Below, one piece after another: positions 10,060 through 19,429 of a stretch of DNA of 64,000 nucleotides. Every line of letters begins with the position of its first letter. Within the stretch, counting starts at the first letter, position 1. A model generated the notes under the pieces. It did no database searches. It was given only the letters and a program-made list of their open reading frames with translations, and had not been told where the DNA came from. The DNA lies in NCBI RefSeq assembly GCF_014840935.1, contig NZ_CP062005.1, positions 1,674,001-1,738,000 of the forward strand, read 5' to 3'. The translations under genes were made by a program, and so were the position numbers. This stretch comes from Halomonas sp. YLGW01. GTDB lineage: Bacteria > Pseudomonadota > Gammaproteobacteria > Pseudomonadales > Halomonadaceae.

Positions 10060-11093
10060 TTTCCGCCCTCTTCTGTGCCGGGCGACAGAGCCTCGTCACG
10101 GCTCAGGCCGAAGTGCAGATAGGCCTGACGAGTCACCACCCGGCCCCGTGCCGTGCGCATCATGAAGCCCTGCTGGATCAGGTAGGGTTCGATGACATCC
10201 TCGATGGTGTCTCGCTCCTCGCTGATCGCGGCCGCCAGGCTATCGACGCCCACCGGGCCGCCGTCGAATTTCTCGATCATGGCCAGCAACAGGCGCCGAT
10301 CCATGTGATCGAGGCCGTGGGAGTCGACGTTCAACATGTTGAGCGCCTGGTCGGCGATCTCCGCCTCCAGCACGCCGTTGCCGCGAACCTCGCTGAAATC
10401 GCGTACCCGCCGCAGCAGACGGTTGGCGATACGGGGGGTGCCCCGTGCACGGCGCGCGACCTCGGCCGCGCCGGCCTGATCCGCCTCGATGCCGAGCAGC
10501 CGCGAGGAACGCGAGACGATCTCGGTGAGCTCGGACAGACTATAGAACTCCAGGCGCTGCACGATGCCGAAGCGATCCCGCAGCGGTGATGTCAGCAGTC
10601 CCGCCCGCGTAGTGGCGCCCACCAGGGTGAAGCGTGGCAGGTCCAACTTGATCGAGCGCGCCGCCGGCCCTTCCCCGATCACGATATCGAGCTGGAAGTC
10701 CTCCATCGCCGGATAGAGCACCTCTTCTACCGCGGGAGGCAGGCGATGAATCTCATCGATGAAGAGCACGTCGCCCGGCTGAAGGTTGGTGAGCATGGCG
10801 GCCAGGTCTCCCGCCCGCTCGAGTACCGGCCCCGAGGTGGACTTGATATCGACATCCATCTCATGGGCGATGATATTGGCCAGCGTCGTCTTGCCAAGCC
10901 CGGGCGGGCCGAAGACCAGGGTGTGGTCGAGGCTTTCCCCGCGTCCGCGAGCGGCGCTGATGAAGATGTCCAGCTGCTCGCGCACCGCGGGCTGACCGAT
11001 ATAATCGGCCAGCCGCTGGGGACGAATGGCATGATCGATCGGCACCTCGCCCTCCCGGGGCTGAGCGGCGATCAGTCGATCACTATCGATCAT
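10056..11093 (-). CDS. ruvB: Holliday junction branch migration helicase RuvB
   Basis: RuvB is the hexameric AAA+ motor that drives branch migration with RuvA. The 345-residue protein has Walker [11 protein letters not shown] (about 61-70), Walker B FIDEIHRL (111-118), the sensor 1 segment GATTRAG, the arginine-finger region [14 protein letters not shown] and a C-terminal winged helix ([16 protein letters not shown]). Full length. It follows ruvA by 80 bases on the same strand. Confidence 0.98.
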   Translation of the reverse strand: MIDSDRLIAAQPREGEVPIDHAIRPQRLADYIGQPAVREQLDIFISAARGRGESLDHTLVFGPPGLGKTTLANIIAHEMDVDIKSTSGPVLERAGDLAAMLTNLQPGDVLFIDEIHRLPPAVEEVLYPAMEDFQLDIVIGEGPAARSIKLDLPRFTLVGATTRAGLLTSPLRDRFGIVQRLEFYSLSELTEIVSRSSRLLGIEADQAGAAEVARRARGTPRIANRLLRRVRDFSEVRGNGVLEAEIADQALNMLNVDSHGLDHMDRRLLLAMIEKFDGGPVGVDSLAAAISEERDTIEDVIEPYLIQQGFMMRTARGRVVTRQAYLHFGLSRDEALSPGTEEGGK

Positions 11094-11173
11094 GGGGCCC
11101 CCGGGGACGTGGCGGAGGTCTGGAGGACGGCATTGGGGCGCATGAACTCACTCTTGCCTTGGGTCATGAATCA

Positions 11174-11788
11174 TCAACCCGTCAACTTGCGGGCCAGGGC
11201 ACCCTTGATCAGGGCTTCGGTCGACAGGCCGTCGTTCTGGGCGGCGATCATCTTGGCGGCCTCGGTGGGCTTGTAGCCCAGAGCGACCAGGGCGGCCTCG
11301 GCATCGGCTCGTGGGTCCTTGGCCGGGGAGACGCGGCCGGCGGCCTGTTCGAGACCCGACAGCGCTTCCTCGGGCGCCTGCGTCCAGTGAGGAAAGCGGT
11401 CGCGCATCTCGATGACCAGTCGCTCGGCGGTCTTCTTGCCGACACCCGGCAGCCGTGTCAAAGCCTTGATGTCGTCATCCATCACGCAGCGGATGAACTG
11501 ATCTTCATCCATGCCCGACAGTATGGCGAGAGCCAGCTTGGGGCCCACCCCGTTGACCTTGATCAGGGCACGAAACAGCGCACGTTCCTGCTCACGGGCG
11601 AAGCCGAACAGCAGGTGCGCATCCTCGCGCACGGTCAGGTGAGTGTGCAACTGTATCGTTTCACCGACACCGGGCAGTGCCAGGAGGGTCGTCATGGAGG
11701 CTTCGACTTCATAGCCGACGCCGCCCACGTCCACCACCAACCAGGGCGGCTGCTTCTCCAGCAGGGTGCCTCGCAGGCGTCCAATCAT
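11174..11788 (-). CDS. ruvA: Holliday junction DNA helicase subunit RuvA
   Basis: RuvA tetramers bind the four-way junction and load RuvB. The 204-residue protein starts MIGRLRG and has the N-terminal OB fold, then tandem helix-hairpin-helix motifs (VNGVGPKLALAIL at about 74-86 and LPGVGKKTAERL at about 110-121). A flexible linker and a C-terminal domain III that contacts RuvB (ADAEAALVALGYKPTEA) follow. AAGGA precedes the start. A 186-bp gap separates it from ruvC. Confidence 0.98.
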   Translation of the reverse strand: MIGRLRGTLLEKQPPWLVVDVGGVGYEVEASMTTLLALPGVGETIQLHTHLTVREDAHLLFGFAREQERALFRALIKVNGVGPKLALAILSGMDEDQFIRCVMDDDIKALTRLPGVGKKTAERLVIEMRDRFPHWTQAPEEALSGLEQAAGRVSPAKDPRADAEAALVALGYKPTEAAKMIAAQNDGLSTEALIKGALARKLTG

Positions 11789-11974
11789 GCGATCAGGTTC
11801 CTTGAGAATACTTGAGAGACTGCCGAATCACTATACTGATCGTCCGATGAGCTGACCAGCACATGAAACAGCGTTTGATAATGTGGAAGCTGGATGTCGG
11901 CAGCCGCCGACCCGGCCGGAAATGAACGCCATCACGGCGGCGTGTCTCGGGAAAGAGTCAGACGAGACCGCCCT

Positions 11975-12520
11975 TCATTCGGGGCGGTAGTCCCGCCAGC
12001 CTCTGCCCCGACCTGGATGCCCTCCGCGTCCACCGAAGGCGCCCTGCTGCACCAGACCGAGCCGCGCATGGGCATGGGTCAGAGCGATGGCCAGGGCATC
12101 GGCGGCATCCGCCTGTGGGGTCGCGGACAGCCCCAACACCGCGGTCACCATGTGCTGCACCTGACTCTTGTCCGCGGCACCGGTACCGGTCACCGCCTGC
12201 TTGATCTGGCGAGGCCCATACTCGCTGACCGGCAAGCCGTGGTTGGCGGCACAGACGATGGCGGCCCCGCGCGCCTGACCGAGCTTGAGCGCCGAGGCGG
12301 CATTGTTCGACATGAACACCTGCTCGATGGCGAATTCCCCCGGCCGATGCACCGCGATCAACTCACTGATGCCCGCATAACACTGGGCCAGGCGCTGAGC
12401 CAGATCGGCGTCCTTGAGCCGGATACAGCCGCTGGCGACATAGACCGGCCTTGGTCGGCTGACATCGAGCACGCCATAGCCGGTGATCCGCGAACCGGGA
12501 TCGATGCCCAGAATCAGCAT
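11975..12520 (-). CDS. ruvC: Crossover junction endodeoxyribonuclease RuvC
   Basis: RuvC cleaves Holliday junctions symmetrically. The four acidic catalytic residues are at Asp7 (GIDPGSR), Glu66 (FAIEQVF), Asp138 and Asp141 (QADAADALA), the same numbers as in the E. coli enzyme. The 181-residue length is usual, with a Gly/Arg-rich C-terminal tail. GGGGA precedes the ATG at 12520. It lies 27 bases after yebC. A short GC hairpin (11967-11988) covers the stop codon but has no T-tract. Confidence 0.98.
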   Translation of the reverse strand: MLILGIDPGSRITGYGVLDVSRPRPVYVASGCIRLKDADLAQRLAQCYAGISELIAVHRPGEFAIEQVFMSNNAASALKLGQARGAAIVCAANHGLPVSEYGPRQIKQAVTGTGAADKSQVQHMVTAVLGLSATPQADAADALAIALTHAHARLGLVQQGAFGGRGGHPGRGRGWRDYRPE

Positions 12521-12547
12521 GAATCCCCCGGGCGCCGCGCGAGGGAT

Positions 12548-13297
12548 TCACTCGAGCTCGGCAAGGACAGCCTCGTCGAAGTCGACGTTGGAATAGACGT
12601 TCTGTACATCATCGAGATCCTCGAGCATGTCCACCAGCTTGATGACCTTCTGAGCCACCTCGATGTCCGAAATCGGCGAATAGTTGTCCGGATACTTGCC
12701 GATCTCGCTGTACGACGGCGTCAGGTCGGCGTTCTGCAGGGCCTCCTTGACCGTCCAGAAGTCGCCCGGCTGGGTGACCACCTCGAGGCTGCCATCGTCA
12801 TGGCTGACCACGTCTTCGGCGCCGGCCTCCAGGGTGGCCTCCATCAGCGCTTCCTCGCTGGTGCCATCGGTGAACTGCAAGCGCCCCTGATGATGGAACA
12901 TGAAGGATACCGAGCCTGTGGTACCGAGGTTGCCGCCATGCTTGGAGAAGGCATGGCGCACCTCGGAGACGGTCCGGTTGCGGTTATCGGTCATGCATTC
13001 GACCATCACGGCCACCCCTTCCGGGCCGTAGCCCTCGTAGACGGTTTCCTCCATGGCGTCGCCGTCGGTGTTGCCGGCCCCACGGTCGACGGCACGCTGG
13101 ATGGTGTCCTTGGTCATGTTGTTGGCAAGGGCCTTGTCGATGGCTGCCCGCAGGCGCGGGTTGTCATTCGGCTCGCTGCCGCCGAGCCGGGCCGCCACCG
13201 TCAGTTCACGAATCAGCTTGGAGAAGATCTTGCCGCGCTTGGCGTCCTGTGCCGCCTTGCGGTGCTTGATGTTGGCCCATTTGCTATGTCCGGCCAT
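12548..13297 (-). CDS. yebC: YebC/PmpR family translation and regulatory factor
   Basis: The 249-residue protein begins [22 protein letters not shown] in the invariant family pattern and contains [12 protein letters not shown] and [14 protein letters not shown]. Members were described as DNA-binding regulators and more recently as ribosome-associated factors that relieve stalling at proline stretches; which applies here cannot be told from sequence. It heads ruvCAB, an arrangement common in gammaproteobacteria, and lies 133 bp after aspS. Confidence 0.95.
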   Translation of the reverse strand: MAGHSKWANIKHRKAAQDAKRGKIFSKLIRELTVAARLGGSEPNDNPRLRAAIDKALANNMTKDTIQRAVDRGAGNTDGDAMEETVYEGYGPEGVAVMVECMTDNRNRTVSEVRHAFSKHGGNLGTTGSVSFMFHHQGRLQFTDGTSEEALMEATLEAGAEDVVSHDDGSLEVVTQPGDFWTVKEALQNADLTPSYSEIGKYPDNYSPISDIEVAQKVIKLVDMLEDLDDVQNVYSNVDFDEAVLAELE

Positions 13298-13305
13298 GAA
13301 AAAAA

Positions 13306-13313
13306 CCTCCTTT
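13306..13313 (-). promoter_or_regulatory. Perfect Shine-Dalgarno of yebC
   Basis: The minus strand reads AAAGGAGG, complementary to the 16S rRNA tail over eight bases, followed by seven T residues and C before the ATG. It is the strongest ribosome site noticed in the window and settles the yebC start. Confidence 0.8.
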
Positions 13314-13320
13314 CATGCGA

Positions 13321-13344
13321 CACCGGCGCCCTTGGGCGCCGGTG
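13321..13344. other. 10-bp stem hairpin upstream of yebC
   Basis: CACCGGCGCC (13321-13330) pairs perfectly with 13335-13344 across a four-base loop, just before the yebC ribosome site. On the minus strand it lies between aspS and yebC, about 15 bases before a T-run that is part of the yebC leader. It could attenuate read-through from aspS or simply be a second termination hairpin. Confidence 0.45.
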
Positions 13345-13394
13345 ATCGGAATTGCGGGTCGTGAGCGGGTCATGACTTCTTCATCGAGCCCGGA

Positions 13395-13418
13395 AAGGCG
13401 CCTCTAGCGAGGCGCCTT
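13395..13418 (-). terminator. Hairpin after aspS
   Basis: AAGGCGCCTC and its exact complement flank a TAGC loop, 12 bases beyond the aspS stop. Only TT follows on the minus strand, so termination may be incomplete. Confidence 0.6.
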
Positions 13419-13430
13419 GAGCAGCGGCCC

Positions 13431-15215
13431 TCAGGCGCTCGTCTCCCCCTCGGGCTTCGCCTTCTGGCGCAGACGAATGTTCAGCTCTTTGAGCTGTGCC
13501 TGAGAGACCACGCCCGGGGCATCGGTCATCAGGCAGGCGGCACTCTGGGTCTTCGGGAAGGCGATGACCTCGCGGATGGTCTTGGCGCCGGTCATCAGCA
13601 TCACCAGGCGATCGAGACCGAAGGCCAGGCCGCCATGGGGCGGTGCGCCATACTGCAGGGCGTCGAGCAGGAAGCCGAACTTCTCGTCGGCTTCTTCCTC
13701 GCCGATGCCCAGCACCTCGAGTACCGCACGCTGCATGCCGTGGTCGTGGATACGGATCGAGCCGCCGCCCAGCTCGGTGCCGTTGAGCACCATGTCGTAG
13801 GCCTTGGAAAGCGCCTCGGCCGGGCGGTCGCGCAGGGTCGCGACATCGCAGGACGGAGCGGTGAACGGATGGTGCAGCGCCTGCATGCGGCCGTTGCCAT
13901 CGGCCTCGAACATCGGGAAGTCGACCACCCACAGCGGCGCCCATTCGCGGGTATAGAGCTCGAGGTCTTCACCCAGCTTGACGCGCAGCGCGCCGATCGC
14001 CTCATTGACGATGCGTGCGTTATCGGCGCCGAAGAAGATGATGTCGCCGTCCTGCGCGTCGACGCGATCGAGCAGCTCTTCGATGATGCCGTCCATGAAC
14101 TTGACGATCGGCGACTGCAGACCCTCGATGCCCTTGGCGCGTTCGTTGACCTTGATCCAGGCCAGACCGCGAGCCCCGTAGATGCCGACGAACTTGGTGT
14201 ATTCGTCGATTTCCTTACGCGACAGCTTGGCGCCGCCGGGCACCTTGAGCGCCGCCACGCGGCCATCCTCGGCCTGAGCCGGGCCGGAGAACACCTTGAA
14301 GTCGACGTCCTTCATCAGGTCGTCGACATCGGTCAGCTCCAGCGGGATGCGCAGGTCCGGCTTGTCGGAACCGAAGCGGCTCATGGCCTCGGCGTAGGGC
14401 ATGCGGGGGAACAGCGGCAGTTCGACGTCCAGCACGTCCTTGAACAGCTGACGGATCATGGTCTCGGTGATCGCCATGATATCGTCCTCGTCGACGAAGG
14501 ACGCCTCGAGATCGATCTGGGTGAACTCCGGCTGACGATCGGCGCGCAGGTCCTCGTCGCGGAAGCACTTGGCGATCTGGTAGTAGCGATCGACGCCGGA
14601 CACCATCAGCAGCTGCTTGAACAGCTGCGGCGACTGCGGCAAGGCGAAGAAGCTGCCGGCGTGGGTGCGGCTCGGCACCAGGTAGTCGCGGGCGCCTTCC
14701 GGGGTGGCGCGGGTCAGGATCGGCGTCTCGATGTCGAGGAAGCCCTGCCCTTCGAGGAAGGCCCGTACGCTGTGGGAAATGCGCGAACGCAGGCGCAGCT
14801 TGTCGGCCATCTCCGGGCGACGCAGATCGATATAGCGATGCTTGAGACGCGTTTCCTCGCCGACCTTGCCATGCTCGTCGAGCTGGAACGGCGGCGTCGC
14901 GGCGGTGTTGAGCACCTCGACATCCTTGGCCAGCACTTCGATCATGCCGGTGGGCATGTTCGGATTCTGCGTGCCCTCTGGGCGCAGACGAACCCGGCCG
15001 GTGATACGCAGCACGAACTCGTTGCGTGCCCGGTCTGCTGTCGCGAAGGCTTCGGCGGTATCGGGATCGACCACTACCTGAGCCAGGCCATCACGGTCGC
15101 GCAGGTCGAGGAAGATTACCCCACCATGGTCACGGCGGCGGTGCACCCACCCGCACAAGGTGACCTGCTGGTCCACCAGAGTCTCGTTCAGCTGGCCGCA
15201 ATAATGGCTGCGCAT
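13431..15215 (-). CDS. aspS: Aspartyl-tRNA synthetase
   Basis: The 594-residue class IIb synthetase charges tRNA-Asp. The N-terminal OB anticodon-binding domain (about 1-105) includes [12 protein letters not shown]. Motif 2 [19 protein letters not shown] and motif 3 [12 protein letters not shown] with the bacterial GAD insertion between them are intact. I start at the ATG at 15215 (MRSHYCGQ), preceded by AGGA; the open frame extends to 15509 but that extension overlaps the next gene and is not conserved in character. Whether it also mischarges tRNA-Asn was not assessed. Confidence 0.97.
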   Translation of the reverse strand: MRSHYCGQLNETLVDQQVTLCGWVHRRRDHGGVIFLDLRDRDGLAQVVVDPDTAEAFATADRARNEFVLRITGRVRLRPEGTQNPNMPTGMIEVLAKDVEVLNTAATPPFQLDEHGKVGEETRLKHRYIDLRRPEMADKLRLRSRISHSVRAFLEGQGFLDIETPILTRATPEGARDYLVPSRTHAGSFFALPQSPQLFKQLLMVSGVDRYYQIAKCFRDEDLRADRQPEFTQIDLEASFVDEDDIMAITETMIRQLFKDVLDVELPLFPRMPYAEAMSRFGSDKPDLRIPLELTDVDDLMKDVDFKVFSGPAQAEDGRVAALKVPGGAKLSRKEIDEYTKFVGIYGARGLAWIKVNERAKGIEGLQSPIVKFMDGIIEELLDRVDAQDGDIIFFGADNARIVNEAIGALRVKLGEDLELYTREWAPLWVVDFPMFEADGNGRMQALHHPFTAPSCDVATLRDRPAEALSKAYDMVLNGTELGGGSIRIHDHGMQRAVLEVLGIGEEEADEKFGFLLDALQYGAPPHGGLAFGLDRLVMLMTGAKTIREVIAFPKTQSAACLMTDAPGVVSQAQLKELNIRLRQKAKPEGETSA

Positions 15216-15262
15216 GTCAATTCCTGTTCTGTTGCGTGTTCGAAAAATGAAGGACGAGGCGC

Positions 15263-15529
15263 TTAGGCCGCCGCTCCGTCCTTGGCAGATGTCTTGGTCG
15301 AGGCCCCCTTGTTGGCCCCACCCTCGCCGGCAAGGTTCTTCTTGTTGCCGGACTTGAAATCGGTCTCGTACCAGCCGTTGCCGGCCAGCCGGAAGCCCGC
15401 CGCACTGACTAAGCGATTCAGCTCGTCCTGCTCGCAGGCCGGGCAGGCGGTCAGCGGCTCGGCGCTGATCTTCTGCAGTTTTTCCAGGCGATGGCCACAG
15501 GCCTTGCACTCATATTCATAGATGGGCAT
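15263..15529 (-). CDS. FmdB-family zinc ribbon protein
   Basis: A protein of 88 residues. It begins [13 protein letters not shown] and carries two CxxC knuckles (Cys8/Cys11 and Cys29/Cys32) of the FmdB/CxxC_CXXC_SSSS regulatory-type zinc ribbon. It ends in a low-complexity Lys/Gly/Ala/Ser tail. The name comes from a formamidase regulator, but the function of these small proteins is largely unknown. It lies 47 bases upstream of aspS on the same strand, a common association in this group. AGGAGA precedes the ATG. Confidence 0.88.
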   Translation of the reverse strand: MPIYEYECKACGHRLEKLQKISAEPLTACPACEQDELNRLVSAAGFRLAGNGWYETDFKSGNKKNLAGEGGANKGASTKTSAKDGAAA

Positions 15530-15798
15530 CGTTCGACTCTCCTGAGCACGATTACTGGCTAACCGACACGGCGCGGCCTGTGGCCATGCCGCATCGCAAG
15601 ACAATGGGGCCGGTGGCCACCTGGGCGATTCCGTCCCGAGGGGGATATCGGGGCAGCCATCGCACTTTCCAAGCCTGCTGCGAAAGCGTGCCATTATAGC
15701 GTGTTGCGCCCCCTGACGGGCAAGGCGAGCGCGCACGCAATCCCCTATACATCACCGTAAAACCTCCATGAGACCCACCAACCGATCGGGATGCCTCA

Positions 15799-16740
15799 AT
15801 GAAAGCCGTGATCCTTGATGCCGCCAGCCTCGGCGATGATATTGACCTGAGTCCGATTCGCGCCGAGGTCGATACCTTGATGGTCCATGCCACTACCGAA
15901 CCGAAGGACTGCCTTGCGCGCCTGGAGGGGGCCAGCGTGGCCATCGTCAACAAGGTGGTGCTGGATGCCGAGACCCTCGAGGCACTGCCAAGCCTGGAAC
16001 TGATCTGCGTGCTGGCGACCGGCACCAACAACATCGACATGCAGGCCGCCAGGCGACTGGGCATAGAGGTGCGCAATGTCACCGCCTATGGCACCGCCAG
16101 CGTCGCTCAACATACCCTGATGATGATGTTGGCCCTGGCCAACCGACTTCCCCTCTATCAGCGGGACGTCGCCGACGGCGCCTGGCAGCGAAGCGCGTTC
16201 TTCTGCCTGATGAACCATCGCACCCTGCAGCTGGCCGGCAAGCATCTGGTGATCGCCGGACAGGGCGAGCTGGGATCGCGGGTCGCGACCCTCGCCGAGG
16301 CGTTCGACATGCGCGTCACTTTCGCCGCGCGCCCCGGCAAGACCGATGACTCACGCCCGACCCTGCACGGCCTGGCACCCCAGGCGGATGTGGTGAGCCT
16401 GCACTGCCCACTGACCGAAGAGAGCCACCATCTGGTGGATGCGGCGCTGATCGATCGCCTCAAGGACGACGCGCTGCTGATCAACTGCGCACGAGGCGGT
16501 ATCATAGAGGAACAGGCGGCTCTCGAGGCGTTACGTGATGGATGTCTGGGCGGCCTCGGCGTCGATTCCCTGCCGGCAGAACCGCCCAGGGACGGCCATG
16601 CGCTGATCGCGGCCCTCGACGAGCCATTGAACCTGATCGTCACCCCGCATAATGCCTGGATCACGCCCGAGGCGCGCGCCAATGTGGTCCGGCTGACCGT
16701 GGACAACCTCCGCGCATGGCAAGGAAATACTGATGCCTGA
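15799..16740 (+). CDS. D-2-hydroxyacid dehydrogenase (glycerate/hydroxypyruvate type)
   Basis: A 313-residue NAD(P)-dependent dehydrogenase of the D-isomer family. The nucleotide-binding domain has GQGELGSRVA near residue 155. The catalytic arginine is in NCARGGIIEE and the histidine in TPHNAW, with the acid residue in between. VLATGTNNIDMQAA and NVTAYGTASVAQHTL are typical of the glycerate / hydroxypyruvate reductase branch. Its end overlaps the sugar kinase by eight bases, so the two act together, possibly on a sugar-derived acid. Exact substrate is unknown. Confidence 0.85.
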   Translation: MKAVILDAASLGDDIDLSPIRAEVDTLMVHATTEPKDCLARLEGASVAIVNKVVLDAETLEALPSLELICVLATGTNNIDMQAARRLGIEVRNVTAYGTASVAQHTLMMMLALANRLPLYQRDVADGAWQRSAFFCLMNHRTLQLAGKHLVIAGQGELGSRVATLAEAFDMRVTFAARPGKTDDSRPTLHGLAPQADVVSLHCPLTEESHHLVDAALIDRLKDDALLINCARGGIIEEQAALEALRDGCLGGLGVDSLPAEPPRDGHALIAALDEPLNLIVTPHNAWITPEARANVVRLTVDNLRAWQGNTDA

Positions 16741-17671
16741 CACCCCACGCCCACTCTATAACCTGGGCTCCATCAACATCGATTACGTCTATCGCGTGCC
16801 CCACCTGGTACGCCCCGGCGAGACCCTGGCCAGTACCGGCTACCAGCAGGTACTCGGTGGCAAGGGGGCCAATCAGTCGATCGCCATGGCCCTGGCGGGT
16901 GGCCGGGTCGCGCACTGGGGCCGCCTGGGCCGCGGCGATGACTGGGCACTGAGGCTGCTCGAAGATGCTGGCGTCGGCACCGCCGGCGTCGACCTCGTCG
17001 ACGATCCCAGCGGCCACGCCCTGATCCAGGTGGATGATCAGGCTGAAAACGCCATCATCCTTTACCCGGGGGCTAACCACGGCTTTCTCGAGGCCGATAT
17101 CGACGCCCACATCGATGACGCCGAGCCGGGTGGATGGCTGCTGCTGCAGAACGAGACCAACGGCCTCTGTCACGCCATGGAACGCGCCCAGGATCGCGGC
17201 CTGTCGATTGCTTTCAATCCGGCGCCCATGCACGCCGACGTGAATGCGCTGCCGCTGTCGGCGTGTCAGTTACTGTTCGTCAATCGCGGCGAGGCGGCGG
17301 CCCTCGTGGGCCTGGAAGAGGATAGCGAGGCCAATGTCTTGCTGGCAGCCCTCGGCGAGCGCCTGCCGAGCGTTGAGCTGGTACTGACCCTCGGAAAGGA
17401 CGGTGCCTGCTACCAGCATGGCGACACCCGCCTGCGCCTGCCGGCCTACCACGTCGAGGCCAAGGACACCACCGCTGCCGGGGATACGTTCATCGGCCAC
17501 TTCATGGCCGCGCGGCTCGAGGGTAGGGACGTCGAGACTTGTCTGCGTCGAGCCAGCGCCGCCTCGGCGTTATGTGTACAGCGTGAAGGTGCCGCCCCGA
17601 GTATTCCCGATGCTCGTGCGGTGGACGCCGCCCTCGCCGAATGGCCGGCCCTGATGCTCGAGCGGGACTAA
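16733..17671 (+). CDS. PfkB-family carbohydrate kinase, ribokinase-like
   Basis: A 312-residue sugar kinase. Substrate-binding GGKGANQS lies at 42-49, ATP-binding TLGKDGA in the C-terminal half, and the catalytic anion-hole motif reads DTTAAGDTF where most relatives have DTTGAGD; the base aspartate is present. N-terminal NLGSINIDYVYRVPHLVRPGET resembles ribokinase. It overlaps the dehydrogenase upstream and is followed 70 bp later by a nucleoside hydrolase that would release ribose, so ribose is the most likely substrate. Confidence 0.8.
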   Translation: MPDTPRPLYNLGSINIDYVYRVPHLVRPGETLASTGYQQVLGGKGANQSIAMALAGGRVAHWGRLGRGDDWALRLLEDAGVGTAGVDLVDDPSGHALIQVDDQAENAIILYPGANHGFLEADIDAHIDDAEPGGWLLLQNETNGLCHAMERAQDRGLSIAFNPAPMHADVNALPLSACQLLFVNRGEAAALVGLEEDSEANVLLAALGERLPSVELVLTLGKDGACYQHGDTRLRLPAYHVEAKDTTAAGDTFIGHFMAARLEGRDVETCLRRASAASALCVQREGAAPSIPDARAVDAALAEWPALMLERD

Positions 17672-17741
17672 CCTGCCGCTTTATACGCCCTCTACCTCTA
17701 ATTGATGCGCGGGTGACAACCCGCGTCGCCAAGGAAGCCTC

Positions 17742-18683
17742 ATGAGTCAACCGATCATCTTCGATACCGATCCGGGCGTCGACGACGCCCAGGCCATTGC
17801 CATTGCCCTGGCCCATCCCGAGATCGAGTTACTGGGCATGACCACCACCTATGGCAATGTCGATATCGGCACGGCCACCCACAACGCCCTGCTGCTCGCC
17901 GAACTGGCGGGACAGGAGATCCCGGTAGCCCAGGGTGCGGCCGCGCCGATGGTCAAGCCCAAGCATCCGGCCCCGGCCCATATCCATGGTGCCAACGGCC
18001 TGGGCAATATCGAGCTACCCGACATCGACGGCCAGGCGCTCTCGATCAGCGCTCCCCAGTTCATCGTCGATACCGTCAATGCACGTCCCGGCGAAGTCAG
18101 CCTGGTCGCCGTGGGCCCTCTGGGCAATCTGGCCGCGGCACTTCAGCTCGATCCCGGCATCACCGAGAAGGTGAAACAGGTCATCGTCATGGGAGGCTCG
18201 ATCAAGGAAGGCGGTAACGTCTCCCCGGTGGCCGAAGCCAATATCTTCAACGATCCGCATGCCGCCGCACGAGTGCTGACCGCCGGCTGGCCGTTGACCC
18301 TGGTGGGACTGGATGCCACCCATCGCTGTGTGCTGGCGCCCAAGGACATGGACACCATCGCCGCAGGCCAGGGCAAGCTGGGCCAAGTGCTGGCCGATAG
18401 CTATGCGTTCTATCGGGCCTTCTATCAGCAGGCGCTGGGCATCGATGGCTGCTGCCCACATGATAGCTGCGCGCTGGCCTACCTGATTCACCCCGAGCTG
18501 TTCACGATCGCCAAAGGGCACCTCAACGTGATCACCGAAGGCACCGGCGAAGGCCAGACGGTATTCGCCCCCGAGGGTCGCGAGTTCCTGGCGCCCCGCT
18601 GGTCTCAGACGCCGCTGGTCAACGCCTGCCTGAGTGCCGATGGCCCCGCGGTGATCGACTGGATCGTCGACACCCTGAAGTAA
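17742..18683 (+). CDS. Inosine-uridine preferring nucleoside hydrolase
   Basis: The 313-residue enzyme cleaves the N-glycosidic bond of nucleosides to base and ribose. The calcium-binding signature DTDPGVDDA is at residues 7-15; VAVGPLGNLAAAL and GNVSPVAEANIFNDP with HDSCALAYL are also family hallmarks. With the preceding ribokinase-like gene it forms a nucleoside salvage module. A 7-bp stem hairpin (17708-17725) and AAGGAA precede the start. It converges on acylphosphatase. Confidence 0.9.
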   Translation: MSQPIIFDTDPGVDDAQAIAIALAHPEIELLGMTTTYGNVDIGTATHNALLLAELAGQEIPVAQGAAAPMVKPKHPAPAHIHGANGLGNIELPDIDGQALSISAPQFIVDTVNARPGEVSLVAVGPLGNLAAALQLDPGITEKVKQVIVMGGSIKEGGNVSPVAEANIFNDPHAAARVLTAGWPLTLVGLDATHRCVLAPKDMDTIAAGQGKLGQVLADSYAFYRAFYQQALGIDGCCPHDSCALAYLIHPELFTIAKGHLNVITEGTGEGQTVFAPEGREFLAPRWSQTPLVNACLSADGPAVIDWIVDTLK

Positions 18684-18737
18684 TCGTTCGCCTTTGAGGC
18701 TCTTGAACCGCTCCCCTGGACCGTCGCAACGCGACAG

Positions 18738-19010
18738 TTAGAGGGTGAGGAAGGCGTCACGATTCCGCCAGTCGGCGCCTTCCACCTCGACATGGGTGAC
18801 CCGTGCATTCGGTGGACCTTTCCACAGCCACAGGGTCACCGCATTGACATCGGCGGCCTCTCCGCACAGCAACACTTCCACACGCCCATCCGGCAGGTTG
18901 CGGGCATGTCCCGTCACACCCGCCCTTAACGCCTGTTCCTGCGTCGCTCTTCGATACCAGACGCCCTGCACCTTGCCGGTGACCAGCGCCTTCACGCAGC
19001 ACTTGCCCAT
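18738..19010 (-). CDS. acyP: Acylphosphatase
   Basis: A 90-residue enzyme that hydrolyses acylphosphates. The signature GKVQGVWYR carries the phosphate-binding Arg20, and the catalytic asparagine is Asn38 in RNLPDGRVEV. Full length, with AGGA before the start. It converges on the nucleoside hydrolase across 54 bases. Confidence 0.95.
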   Translation of the reverse strand: MGKCCVKALVTGKVQGVWYRRATQEQALRAGVTGHARNLPDGRVEVLLCGEAADVNAVTLWLWKGPPNARVTHVEVEGADWRNRDAFLTL

Positions 19011-19058
19011 TACATCCTTCCTGAGCAGTTGAAACAGCTCGATAATCTAGCCTCGGCG

Positions 19059-19096
19059 TTGTACACAAAGAAATGTTGTACAAGTTTTATGTACAA
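19059..19096. promoter_or_regulatory. Three TGTACA boxes in the acyP / small-protein divergent region
   Basis: TGTACA occurs at 19060-19065, 19077-19082 and 19090-19095, each flanked by T or A to give TTGTACA, TTGTACAA and TGTACAA. The last box is 17 bp upstream of TATGGT at 19113-19118 and could double as a poor -35 element. The hexamer is itself palindromic, so this looks like a multi-site operator for an unidentified regulator. Confidence 0.5.
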
Positions 19097-19170
19097 ACTC
19101 CACGTGCCTGGCTATGGTACTAAGAGATTGTCCAGCAAATCGCCGTTATAACGAACGAGAGAGGGTCGTC

Positions 19171-19347
19171 ATGATAGTACTGTCGCTACTTGTCCTGGTG
19201 AGTACCTTCCTTGCTCTACTGGCACTTGGCTATTCGATTCAAGCGCATGCACTGGAGAAGCAATTTCTCCTGGTGCCCGCGCGCGAGCCCAAGCCTCGCC
19301 GCCCACCCCTCCACGCTAAGGCCGAAAGAGCGACTTTTCGCCGCTGA
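19171..19347 (+). CDS. Small single-pass membrane protein, unknown function
   Basis: I do not recognise this 58-residue protein. From the ATG at 19171, with a GAGAGAGG stretch upstream, the first 25 residues are a hydrophobic helix (MIVLSLLVLVSTFLALLALGYS), followed by a short amphipathic part and a strongly basic, proline-rich tail ending FRR. This suggests a type II or N-in membrane anchor with a cytosolic basic end. A longer open frame from 19114 has no ribosome site. It stands alone between acyP and the BrkB gene. Confidence 0.6.
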   Translation: MIVLSLLVLVSTFLALLALGYSIQAHALEKQFLLVPAREPKPRRPPLHAKAERATFRR

Positions 19348-19429
19348 GTCGGCCCGCCGAGGATAGCCCCCCGATCACGGAGTCAGCTGCGAGCCCCAAG
19401 CAATGCGGTATGGCGCTGTCGTCCGACCA

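Noticed and set aside
11967-11988. Hairpin ACCGCCC/GGGCGGT as the ruvC terminator
   Set aside because: It covers the ruvC stop codon itself and lacks a T-run; ruvA follows on the same strand.
13635-15266. 543-codon open frame on the plus strand across aspS
   Set aside because: It is antisense to a certain aspS gene; long antisense frames are expected at this GC content, and its product has no recognisable domain.
15216-15509. N-terminal extension of AspRS by 98 residues
   Set aside because: It overlaps the FmdB-like gene in another frame, and the ATG at 15215 with AGGA gives the conserved start MRSHYCGQ.
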